Below, one piece after another: positions 1-8,165 of a DNA stretch of 64,000 nucleotides. The notes beneath the pieces are model-generated. The model was not told where the DNA came from. It worked only from the letters and a program-made list of their open reading frames with translations, and did not search any database. The stretch covers positions 262,122-326,121 of the forward strand of contig KZ111168.1 in assembly GCA_002077045.2 (NCBI GenBank), read 5' to 3'. Numbering within the stretch: the stretch's first letter is position 1; each line of letters begins with the position of its first letter. This DNA is from Rachicladosporium sp. CCFEE 5018 (Eukaryota; Ascomycota; Dothideomycetes; Cladosporiales; Cladosporiaceae). A program made the translations under genes and the position numbers.

Positions 1-98
1 TGACAATAGATGATTGCTGCCTGCTTTAGTGATCGCGAGATCTCGATCATCCAATATATGACAGTCTGCAGTTGGTATGATCAATAGTATCAGGGAAC

Positions 99-689
99 AT
101 GGCTCCACCTCCACTCCCGGTCAAGCAGTCCGCTGCTCCGGCAAAGCATGACATCGACGCAGAATTCCACCAGCGGCTACAGAGTAGTATCACCACCATC
201 GATCCAGTCACAGGCCGGCGTCGCTGGGCGACTAATGCAGAGATGAACCCACGAGAGTCTAATCGCCAGACTAACACTGAAGGCCAAGAGCTTCGCCGCC
301 GCTACCGTCGCGGACATGAGTCCGAGGATCATGAAGCGGTGATCCTGAATCGCCTACGGGCACAACCGGGCGAGCTCAGGCGAGAGAGGTCAGCATTCAC
401 CGCGGACGAGTTCTGGGCAGAGCATGACGTTTGGGCGTCGGAGAACGATGCCTCGTCCACGAAATTGAGCAGCTCTTCAGGTAGCGACGGCGTTCGGAGT
501 CGAGAGCGGTCCCTCGAGACTTCTTCACACGCTGAGACGGGTGATGGCGATGAAAGGGATCCCAGTCTTGAGGTGGACTACCCAGATGCTTCCAGCGAAG
601 CCGATCGACGCATTGGAGCGGTGGAAGCGCGGTCGGCCACACGGGGGCGAAGAAACAGTTCAGGCACGACTCCAGAATGTCCCATGTAA
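99..689 (+). CDS. Hypothetical hydrophilic protein A, left copy
   Basis: A 196-residue protein of no family I recognise, without signal peptide or membrane segment and rich in Arg, Glu, Asp and Ser. Residues about 20-75 hold a conserved block containing ITTIDPVTGRRRW and a TNAEM element. A second block at about 75-115 reads HEAVILNRL and then FTADEFWAEHD. The C-terminal 80 residues are Ser/Asp-rich and probably disordered. The gene at 58128-58721 is its counterpart, with the same start context, both blocks retained and several in-frame changes, which supports real coding. The next gene (B) shows the same two-block layout (TTGEMRP..TNEM; HRAMIIERL; FTEEEIDAEMD), so A and B look like diverged tandem paralogues. 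No intron is needed. Function unknown. Confidence 0.72.
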   Translation: MAPPPLPVKQSAAPAKHDIDAEFHQRLQSSITTIDPVTGRRRWATNAEMNPRESNRQTNTEGQELRRRYRRGHESEDHEAVILNRLRAQPGELRRERSAFTADEFWAEHDVWASENDASSTKLSSSSGSDGVRSRERSLETSSHAETGDGDERDPSLEVDYPDASSEADRRIGAVEARSATRGRRNSSGTTPECPM

Positions 690-1567
690 GCAGTTCGCAC
701 GGTCAAACCTAGTCCGCTGCGCCAGCCTTGAGAGATCGAAGACAACGGCCTGCCTCACCACGTGAATCCTACACGGCGGAGGGCCTCGTCCTTTGTGCTG
801 AGGCCATCACACAACAGCCTTGTCTCACGTGCATGGAACGAAAGAGTCTGTTTTCTCTTTGTGCCTCAGGCCTGTAACCACATGACCTCATACACAGACA
901 ACCCCTGCGTTTCTAGTACTCCAGGCGTAGGGCACGTGAAAGGTGGAGAACCTGTACTTCTTGTGCCATGCATTGTTTAGTATCACTGAAGCACGTGCGA
1001 TCGACAATGAGAGCCTCGCAGAGGTCGACAATGGATGTCACCTTGAGTGAATGAGGGTCTTAAGGGATCTCTGCCGGAGAGCCGTATAAGTGGAGGCCAG
1101 CCCTCTGCCATATGTCCCGTCTTCGTCGATAGCACCGAGCTTCGCAGTCTAGCACCTGCGGCAATGGTCTCGTCCATGATTGCATCCGCTCCTTGTGTAC
1201 AGTGGCATTGTTAGCGCCCTTTACTCCTTGCTCCTGCCACATGTCAGGCTCGATCATTCCTTCCACTTCGAAGCGTTTGATGTGGACTCCACCGCTACAA
1301 TGCGATTGACGACTTCACTCCTTCACCTTCGAGCATGTGAACCAGCTAGTCGACGCTCCTCGAGGATTTAAGCGTTCTTGCGTTCGACCTAGACCACCTC
1401 CCACTCAACCAGCACCACTCGACAGTCGACCACGACCACGAAGCTTTCCTCCTTCTGGTCTTTGACAACAACACCTTCGGTCAACGATCCTCGATCCTGT
1501 GTCCTCAGCACCCGCTACTCGTCGAAGCCCACTTCCACCATAAACAATAAATATATCCACAAGAACA
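690..1567 (+). promoter_or_regulatory. A-B spacer with CACGTG cluster and TATA-like boxes (left)
   Basis: This 878 bp spacer holds four CACGTG palindromes at 759-764, 826-831, 933-938 and 992-997. The second and fourth are conserved in the right cassette (58854-58859, 59008-59013). A TATAAG at 1085-1090 is also conserved (59105-59110), as is GGATTTAAG near 1364-1372. CACGTG is the classic bHLH (E-box) site; that it regulates B is inference. A short ORF at 1180-1371 in this spacer is listed separately. Confidence 0.5.
1180..1371 (+). CDS. Possible small ORF in the A-B spacer (left)
   Basis: A 63-codon reading frame whose C-terminal half (FEAFD, then ATMRL and SLLH, ending ASRRSSRI) is also open in the right cassette at 59149-59424. 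The two versions differ by a 30-nt, frame-preserving length change between FEAFD and ATMRL. The N-termini do not match. Frame preservation hints at translation, but the overall DNA homology of the cassettes could produce it by chance. It may equally be 5' UTR of gene B. Confidence 0.22.
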   Translation: MHPLLVYSGIVSALYSLLLPHVRLDHSFHFEAFDVDSTATMRLTTSLLHLRACEPASRRSSRI

Positions 1568-2122
1568 ATGGCCCGCTACCCTTCCCGCAAAACCGATCCA
1601 AAGAAGTACGAGATCGAGAACAACCCCGACGAGTCGATCATGGCTCGTCATCGGCAAGCCATTATGCGCATGAGCGCAACCACGGGCGAAATGCGCCCCT
1701 CGACCACCAACGAAATGTACGACGGCACCGTACATGGTGGAAGTGACCGCGAGGTTAAGGGCCGTCAGCGGCTTCCGCTGCCATACAACGATACTGCCGC
1801 CGCTGGCGGCGAAGAAATGCAGCACCGCGCCATGATCATCGAGCGCCTTCGACGTGCCATGCCGGCCAGCACACCTCTGTGGACGCGCGTGAACGCTACG
1901 TTCACTGAAGAGGAGATCGATGCGGAGATGGACGCTGTGAGGGAGCGCCAGGCTAACGATTCCGACGATGACGATGAGGGGCCCATTGGCAAGACTGACG
2001 GGCAGAAGACTGATGGAGGTGACAGGAAGAAGGGACCGGGTGATGGCAAGCGGGATGATGGGATGGGCGGTGATGGTGGAAGGAACGGTGGCTTCGGTGG
2101 CCACAGCGTGATTGCGCTCTAA
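1568..2122 (+). CDS. Hypothetical hydrophilic protein B, left copy
   Basis: A 184-residue unrecognised protein starting in a good context (aacaATGgc). It opens with YPSRKTDPKKYEIEN, followed by a TTGEMRPSTTNEMYDGT block. The most conserved part (about residues 85-128) contains HRAMIIERLRRAMPAST and WTRVNATFTEEEIDAEM, identical or nearly so in the right copy. The tail is acidic then Gly/Lys/Asp-rich and looks disordered. There is no signal peptide, membrane segment or Cys. Over about 132 alignable residues I count 18 differences from the right copy (about 86% identity). Similarity to protein A in the HxA(V/M)I and FTx(D/E)E elements suggests common ancestry. Function unknown; a long antisense ORF here is a shadow. 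Confidence 0.8.
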   Translation: MARYPSRKTDPKKYEIENNPDESIMARHRQAIMRMSATTGEMRPSTTNEMYDGTVHGGSDREVKGRQRLPLPYNDTAAAGGEEMQHRAMIIERLRRAMPASTPLWTRVNATFTEEEIDAEMDAVRERQANDSDDDDEGPIGKTDGQKTDGGDRKKGPGDGKRDDGMGGDGGRNGGFGGHSVIAL

Positions 2123-2711
2123 TGAGGGCTGCTTTGAGACGGTCGGCGGCATGAGGCATTCTTGGAGCTCTTGCGAGCGGACTGAGCGCATTTCAGGAAT
2201 GAGGCTTGTCTGCGAAGCTGCAAGGCTTATCCAGAACGTTGGTGCTGCTCACGGGTATGCTCTTGCATGCATTCGAGATGGCGTTGGGTTTCGGGGGAGG
2301 GGCGTTACGGTCGATACCCCTTGTGCTAGTTGCGTCGCTTTGCATAGAACGAAAGACAGTCTAACACGACTGTGCACGACCTGTAGAGTTCTCCGCTCCA
2401 TGATGGTACTGCCCAATTGACCTCCGTACTGTAGCAAGTCCAGTCAACATGAAGACTGCACATGGTTAGAAGTGGGCTCTCTTTCAACTTCCCGGGGGTC
2501 CGATCTTGCACGGTGATCATAGACCAGTGCAAAAGGTGAGGGCCAATGGAATAATCAGCGAGGAAGCGAGAGAGGGCGGTAACGAGATTATCGAAAACAG
2601 ACGTTGGTGCTCCTGCTGGAGGAGATAGGAGATACGAGAAAGTGCTTACAGCGATGGACAGGTTTGATTTCGAGTGCATTACTACCTATCCGGTATGCCC
2701 TTGAATCCTCC
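2123..2711. other. Spacer between convergent genes B and secreted protein (left)
   Basis: This 589 bp lies between the 3' ends of gene B and of the secreted Ser/Thr-rich gene. Part (about 2219-2345) is conserved in the right cassette and probably represents 3' UTR. I see no convincing gene, although a short frame is weakly shared by both copies. Confidence 0.5.
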
Positions 2712-3749
2712 TCATGCAGTGGCGGTCACCGTCTCCACACCTGTCGTCTCCGTGACAGTCGTAGTGATATACACCACACTCGGATTCAGCGGCACAATCG
2801 TGATGCCCGGCACTCCACTGGAGTGAGTCGCGTCTGCCGGCCCCTCGGAAGCCTCATCAGAGTAGCCTGTAGGTCGCCCATGGTGCCATCGAGGCCAATC
2901 TGTCTCGACAGCGCTTGTCGTAGTCGCAGCTGGTGGGGCTGGAGGTGCATCGTGAGCTGAAGACGCTGTGGCGGCCGCTGTCTCCGAGGTGGTAGTAACT
3001 TGGCCACTCGGCAGCGGGTACGCGAAGGTTGGGAACGGGGGCACAGCAGTACTAGCTGGAGTTGTCGACGCCTCTACCTGGGACGAGAGGGCGGCAGCTG
3101 TGCTTGCTGCATACGACTCCGCAGCACTAGCACTGCTGGACTCTTCACTTGAGGCGCTCGAGAATCCCGAGTAAGCTGATCCCCAGTAAGCAGTGGTCGT
3201 GTTGCTGAATGTTGGGAAGGTGTTGTATGTCGTGGTGGTCGTTGGAAGAGCGCTCTCGGGTGTGCTCGCAACACTGCTTGTGGTCCTTGTCGTTGCGGCA
3301 GAACCACCATCAGTAGGCGAGTACGTGAAGAGCAGCGTGGTCATAGTCGTCTCAGTTGTAGTCACCGCGGGAGCTGCAGTTGTCATGGCTCGTGTGGTTG
3401 GCTGTGCTGTTGAAGATGCCGTGCTGGTCTCTGGTGCGTATGTGAAGGATATCGTAGACGTGTCGCTTCCTGACCCTGCTGTCTCGGTAGCTACATTGGC
3501 CTGAGCTCCTGACAGCCCAGTCTCGGTCATGCCACCTTCTGATAGTAGCGAGAGTCCCAGAGTCGTCGGTCCGTTGACCACGAGTGGTAAGCTAGTCTGG
3601 AGACTTGCAGCCGGCGTCGTTGAAGCCGGGAGAGTACTTGTGCAAGTGTCCTCAGCGGCTGTAACGTTGTCGTATCTTCGCAGAGGACCAGCAATTGCGA
3701 ACTCGACGCAGAGAAGGAGAGTAGCTGCTTGTGCCAAACGGAAAGCCAT
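2712..3749 (-). CDS. Secreted Ser/Thr-rich protein, left copy
   Basis: A 345-residue protein with an N-terminal signal peptide (MAFRLAQAATLLLCVEFAIA, cleavage probably before GPLRRYDN). The remainder is almost entirely Ser, Thr, Ala and Pro, typical of heavily O-glycosylated fungal cell-surface or secreted proteins. A less repetitive C-terminal part carries a WPRWHHGRP element and ends in a Thr/Val-rich tail without a hydrophobic GPI signal. The right cassette encodes a protein of the same 345-residue length; the first 90 residues are almost identical while the C-terminal half differs more. It is convergent with B and divergent from the transporter. No catalytic domain is visible; it could be a wall-associated mucin-like protein or an adhesin. 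Confidence 0.82.
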   Translation of the reverse strand: MAFRLAQAATLLLCVEFAIAGPLRRYDNVTAAEDTCTSTLPASTTPAASLQTSLPLVVNGPTTLGLSLLSEGGMTETGLSGAQANVATETAGSGSDTSTISFTYAPETSTASSTAQPTTRAMTTAAPAVTTTETTMTTLLFTYSPTDGGSAATTRTTSSVASTPESALPTTTTTYNTFPTFSNTTTAYWGSAYSGFSSASSEESSSASAAESYAASTAAALSSQVEASTTPASTAVPPFPTFAYPLPSGQVTTTSETAAATASSAHDAPPAPPAATTTSAVETDWPRWHHGRPTGYSDEASEGPADATHSSGVPGITIVPLNPSVVYITTTVTETTGVETVTATA

Positions 3750-4551
3750 TGCGATTTGAGAATCTTGAGTCCAGCTATGGATGGAGTATATCGTTTGCGT
3801 AGTCCGGCTATCGCGAGGGTTGCAACATCACGCAAGACTATAGCTGTGAAGAAACGAATGGCTGCTACTGTCAGTGATCAACGAAAGACTGCAAGATACT
3901 TGGGATGGGCAGGACGAGATGGCCGTTCGCGCCATAGTCTACTTCGTCGCGTCTCATCATCAACGCCCACGCGCGACACATGAGACAGCCATGCATCGGA
4001 TGGTTCTTTCATCGTGTCCGTGCGACATCTATAGATACTCGGCGCGTGTTCGTGGTGCGACAAAGGCCGCTGTCGTTGTGTTCGAAGAAGTGTGCGTCAA
4101 GAGCAGGAGTTGAAGTGAGGATAGAGAGGTCTGACTGGCTGGCGGGTAGGGCCGCCTGCACAGACGTTTGACGAGTCCGCTCTGAAACCATCAGGCGCGA
4201 GTTGAGATTCTGCTGCGTCTCGACCTCATCACGACTGGAGACACAGCAGCAAAGCAGGATCCCGAGAGGCTGAAAGGCCGTCAATGTCAGTTCATGATGG
4301 AGACTCTGTTATCCCGGACTTGGCTATAATAGCGCGAAAGATTCGCATGTCAGAGCAGCATGACCTCGGCATTGAATTGAACAGAGCCAGATATGCTCGG
4401 CACGCGACTTGACACCATGTTTTTGACATTTCGGACCTGTACTATGGAGCATGTCAAGCAGATGTAGGTGGACACATATGTCCTTGTCATTCGGAACCCT
4501 TCCTTCCGCGATCTTTTTTAAGTCTTGGTGTGACTTGATCTCGCTCTCGAG
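3750..4551. promoter_or_regulatory. Divergent promoter region, secreted protein / transporter (left)
   Basis: This 802 bp sits between two divergently transcribed starts. About 3750-4205 is nearly identical to the right cassette, whereas about 4210-4545, next to the transporter start, has diverged strongly with only islands retained (for example around the tgacctcggcattgaattg stretch near 4360). The two transporter copies may therefore be regulated differently. I cannot assign individual binding sites. Confidence 0.5.
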
Positions 4552-5963
4552 ATGTCGACCGTGACCACAACCACGGAGCACGAGCTGCAGGAGAACCGGC
4601 GACAAGTATCAATCGATGAACATGACAGCGCTTCAACGATTCCGCTGGAGCCCACGGAAGCCTCACCCGGCCACTCTCTCCCCCGAGCAGACGGAGGCAA
4701 AGAAGCCTGGCGCGTTTTGATCGTGGCATTCGTCTTTGAAGCCTTACTCTGGGGCTTCCCACTCTCGTTCGGTGTTTTCCAGCAGTATTACTCTCAACTC
4801 CCCGAATTCCAGGACTCAGCGTTCATATCTGTGATCGGCACTGTAGCATCGGGCTTATCGTACCTAGCAGCGCCGGTCATGATCTCGGTGGTAAGGCGAT
4901 TCGCTCGGTACCGGAAGTTGATGATCTGGGTCGGCTGTACGCCTTTCCCTCTGCCACGCGCCGCACAACGGCAAGCCAGCTGACAGTAAGTATCAGGGCC
5001 ATCTGCATCCTCTCTCTGCTCGCGTCCTCTTTCGCCACCACCCTCGGTGGCCTCGTAGCAACCCAAGGCGTTCTCTACGGCCTAGGCTTCATAACCTTTT
5101 ACTACCCCATCCTGAGCATCCTGAACGAATACTGGATAGCCCGTCGCGGTCTAGCCTACGGCATAATGTGCTCAGCCTCCGGGTTGGCAGGCACAGTCTT
5201 CCCCTTCGCCATCGAAACATCACTACGCAGATACGGATACCCCACGACCCTCCGCGCCATCGCAGTCGGTCTCTGCATCCTCACAGGCCCACTCATTCCC
5301 TTCCTCCGTCCTCGAGTCCCCGTCTCCGCGGCCACAGCACCATCACGAACCGACTGGTCCTTCCTCCACGACCCCACCTTCTGGCTCTACAGCACCTCAA
5401 ACCTCGCAATGGGCCTAGGCTACTTCTTCCCCTCGCTCTACATCCCCTCCTATGCCACTGCAAACGGCATGACTCCCCTCCGCGGCGCCCTCCTTCTGAC
5501 CCTAATGTCCATAGCCCAAGTCCTCGGCCAACTAACCTTCGGCTACCTCTCCGACCAGCCCCGAATTCCCTTACCCTTCCTAGCAGGCTCAAGTATGCTG
5601 ATCTCCAGTCTCGCCGTCTACACAGCCTGGGGTCTAGCGCACACATTCCCAGTGCTAGCAGCTTTCGCGCTGATTTTCGGGTTCTTTGGAGCGGGGTACA
5701 CGGCGCTTTGGGGCAGGATGGGTATGGCTGTCAGTTCTGAGCCGAGTGCGGCGTTTGCGGCTTTTGGGCTATTGAACGTGGGGAAGGGGATTGGGAACTT
5801 GGCTGCGGGGCCGTTGAGTGGGGCGTTGCTTGGGAAGGGAGTTGAGGCGGGAGGGTATGGGGTTGGGAGGTTTGGGACTGTGGTGCTGTTTAGTGGGACT
5901 TGCTTGGCTGTTAGTGCGGCGGTGTTGCCTTTGGGGTTCGTGAGGAGACTTAGATCCCGCTGA
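4552..5963 (+). CDS. MFS transporter, monocarboxylate-transporter-like, left copy (splice site altered)
   Basis: A membrane transporter of the major facilitator superfamily resembling fungal MCT/MCH-type permeases; the substrate cannot be told. A 50-residue polar N-terminus precedes EAWRVLIVAFVFEALLWGFP, the first membrane helix, and about twelve hydrophobic segments follow. Exon 1 is 4552-4936 with donor GTACGC. In the right copy the intron ends in ATCAG and splices to give WVGWPICILS, the usual MCT motif. Here one C of the exon is missing, so the same acceptor (4996) would shift the frame. An A-to-G change creates a new CTGACAG acceptor at 4986 that would restore the frame (exon 2 4987-5963, 453 residues, WVGLSIRAICIL). 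That AG lies very close to the presumed branch site, so efficiency is uncertain. The gene is either rescued or a very young pseudogene. Confidence 0.8.
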
Positions 5964-6129
5964 GTGAGATAGGAAGGTAACGATGCAAGTCTCATGTCCA
6001 CTGTATGCGGGGCTATCGTGTGATGCAATACCGTCTTCCGCAGTCGGACGCGGCGAAACCTCTCTTGGAGTGCAGCATCGCATGGCAGACTTCTATCTTT
6101 ACACTCCTTCCACTCATGAATCGAATACC

Positions 6130-6999
6130 TCACACAATCGTCTCCAGCTTCCTCGCATACCCGAGCGTGTTCTCTATCACCGCTCCACTCGCGCTCACCA
6201 CATCCCTCTCTGCTGCCGCGTTCTCAGCTTCCTGCTCGGGGAACCATATCCGGCCGTCTTTCGCCACCCAACCTCTGCTCTGCGCGAATTGTACAACCGC
6301 ACCCTCCGAGTCTAGGAAAAGCAGGTTCTTCGCGTTCGAGATCGGGAGTGATGGGTACGCGCGCTCGGAGCATGAAGCGATTTCGGAGCGGATGGTGTTG
6401 ATGAGGACCTGCGTCACGTTGTCAATATCCCTAGCTGGCTACAGTGGGAATGCAGCAGATCAGCATACCTCAGAGAACACCCCAAACTCCTCACTCGGCA
6501 CCCTCTCGCCCTTCGTCTCCCCCCAAACCCGACCATAGCTCCCTTCCATCAACGCCTGCTCCAACCGCACAGGATACGCAATGAACTCGCTCTCCTCTCC
6601 ACTCCCCTCAAGCCCCTCAAGCACAGTGTGGAACCCCGCATAGTCACCTCCACTCAACAACAATAGCAAATACAAGCCCGTCACCTTCTCTCGATTCCCG
6701 CCCTTCTTCCCTCGCCCATGTTTACTGCCTGTTTGCAGCGAGTAGAACGGTTGAAGGTATTGGTAATACCGCGTGAAGCTATCTGTATCTCGAAGGTGGA
6801 TGGATGCGAAGGCGCCGAGCTCGAGAACTGTTTGTGCGAGTTCGAGGTGTGCTGGGGAGGTTTTGGGGGAGGGAATGAGGGCGTCTAGTTTGAGGAGGGC
6901 GAGCTTGGCGCGGGAGAGGAGGGAGGGTGCGGTGGAGAGGGTGTTGGGTTTGAGGGACTGGAGGTGGGCGATGATCGATTTGAGCTCTTTCTCCGCCAT
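6130..6999 (-). CDS. RPN12: 26S proteasome regulatory subunit Rpn12 (PSMD8)
   Basis: A subunit of the 19S proteasome lid. The protein (269 residues; yeast Rpn12 is about 274) begins MAEKELKSIIAHLQSLKP and shows the PSMD8/eIF3k-type helical repeat region followed by a winged-helix end with ERAYPSLPISNAKNLLF and RGWVAKDGRIWFP, highly typical of Rpn12. Two exons, 6999-6469 and 6408-6130, are joined by a 60-nt intron (GTATGC...ACGCAG), giving FSE|VLINTIRSEI, which matches the family. The start at 6999 is chosen because upstream in-frame sequence is unlike Rpn12. It is transcribed divergently from the GNAT gene. It is single-copy and lies just outside the duplicated cassette. Confidence 0.94.
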
Positions 7000-7430
7000 G
7001 GTGGGTGATGTTATCGAGCGGTGGGAAGATGTAAACGACGTAAAGTGGTAAGGAGGTACTCGTGCGACCTCGATCTGGTAAAATGAGGTTTGTATGGATG
7101 TGTCTATTGTCTCGTGCTTGCGGTAGTGAACATCGAACTTCAAGGCGCCTGCATGACGCGAGACGCACAAGGTCCGGGCCGTTCGATCATCCGCGCGTCT
7201 AAACCAGCGCGCTTATCGCTTGATCTTGCCATACGGCATTTCAGGCCGACTCGCATAAGCTCGACATGGAAGGTGATATCGCTATTGAAGGTGAGATGAA
7301 GATACTCTACTGTATTAGGACGTTTCGCGGGTGAGTCAACATGTGTCATACAAATTGAGAGCTCACGGTAGGTATAAAATGGCTTCTTCTTCTCAGCAAC
7401 CTCTCTCCCGTCCCCGTATTGATTTCCAAG
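7000..7430. promoter_or_regulatory. Divergent promoter, RPN12 / GNAT gene
   Basis: About 430 bp between the two divergent starts. A search by eye for the proteasome control element GGTGGCAAA found none. A TATAAAA lies at 7374-7380, about 50 bp upstream of the GNAT start, and may serve that gene. Confidence 0.4.
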
Positions 7431-8165
7431 ATGTCTTCTCGAGACGCCTCCAGATTCTCAATCCTGCCGGCCACAGTGGCAGACGCAGAAGCTATGCTCG
7501 AGTGTATCGACATCAGCTTCGCAGATGACCTGTTCAGAAAAGCCGCTATGCCCAAAAGTGGCGAGCATCTTACACCACACGATGAACTCCGCGCATGGCG
7601 CTTACGAAACTTGAGAAAACGCCTCTCAGCTCCAGATAAGGTCCTGCTGAAAGCAGTCTTTGCTACGCAACCAGATAAGATGATCGGATTCGCAGATCTG
7701 CAGAAACCGCCTCTTCCTAAAGACGAGGCCGATCAGTCCGCTGCTGCTATGATACAAGCCGACCCGGAACCCGCGCAAACAGACTCCATTGCTGAGGTCG
7801 CATCGGCCCCCCATGGTCTACCCACATGCTTTGATCCTGAGTTAAACGATGAAATGAACGACCACCTAGAGTCGTGGCAATCGAAGATCTGGGAAGACGA
7901 TGAGCAGTACTGGAGCCTCGAGAAACTCGGCGTACTTCCAGCGTTTCGGAGGCTGGGCGTTGCGAAGTTCTTGCTCGACGAGTGTCTGGCGCGAGTGGAT
8001 ACTGATGGTCTGCCGATGTATCTGGAGGCTTTGCCGGGATCGGCGCCGATGTATGTGAAGTATGGGTTCGAGGAGCAGGGCTCTTTTACCATGCTGGATG
8101 GAGAGTACACCGTCACGCTGATGGTGAGACGACCGCGGACGCTCTCACAAAGATGTCGCAATTAG
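7431..8165 (+). CDS. GNAT-family N-acetyltransferase
   Basis: A protein of 244 residues from MSSRDASRF (an in-frame ATG 12 bases earlier at 7419 would add four). The GNAT fold is recognisable from an early ATVADAEAMLECIDISFADD segment, a central disordered acidic insertion, and the acetyl-CoA-binding region LEKLGVLPAFRRLGVAKFLL, with the R-x-x-G-x-A phosphate-binding turn at about residues 184-189. MYLEALPGSAPMYVKYGFEE follows, typical of the last strands (x-x-Y-x-K-x-G-F). Acceptor substrate unknown; fungal proteins of this type are usually annotated only as acetyltransferases. A single exon suffices. Confidence 0.85.
   Translation: MSSRDASRFSILPATVADAEAMLECIDISFADDLFRKAAMPKSGEHLTPHDELRAWRLRNLRKRLSAPDKVLLKAVFATQPDKMIGFADLQKPPLPKDEADQSAAAMIQADPEPAQTDSIAEVASAPHGLPTCFDPELNDEMNDHLESWQSKIWEDDEQYWSLEKLGVLPAFRRLGVAKFLLDECLARVDTDGLPMYLEALPGSAPMYVKYGFEEQGSFTMLDGEYTVTLMVRRPRTLSQRCRN

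Larger units (their letters stand above)
1..5801 (+). repeat. Left copy of a duplicated four-gene cassette
   Basis: This segment is repeated in the same orientation at about 58032-64000. Gene order and strands are the same: A (+), B (+), secreted Ser/Thr-rich protein (-), MFS transporter (+). Homology is already present at base 1, so the left boundary lies outside the window. Position 5801 aligns with the last base of the window, so the right boundary of the duplication cannot be seen either. Matching is discontinuous: A and B with their spacers are moderately conserved, the signal-peptide half of the secreted gene and the transporter are nearly identical, and about 4210-4545 upstream of the transporter has diverged. 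Confidence 0.93.

Noticed and set aside
1505..2191. 228-codon minus-strand ORF over gene B
   Set aside because: Antisense shadow; not open to the same extent in the right cassette, whereas gene B is conserved in both.
2112..2420. ORF after gene B weakly similar to a frame in the right copy
   Set aside because: Starts and lengths differ between copies; the similarity is explained by DNA homology of probable 3' UTRs.
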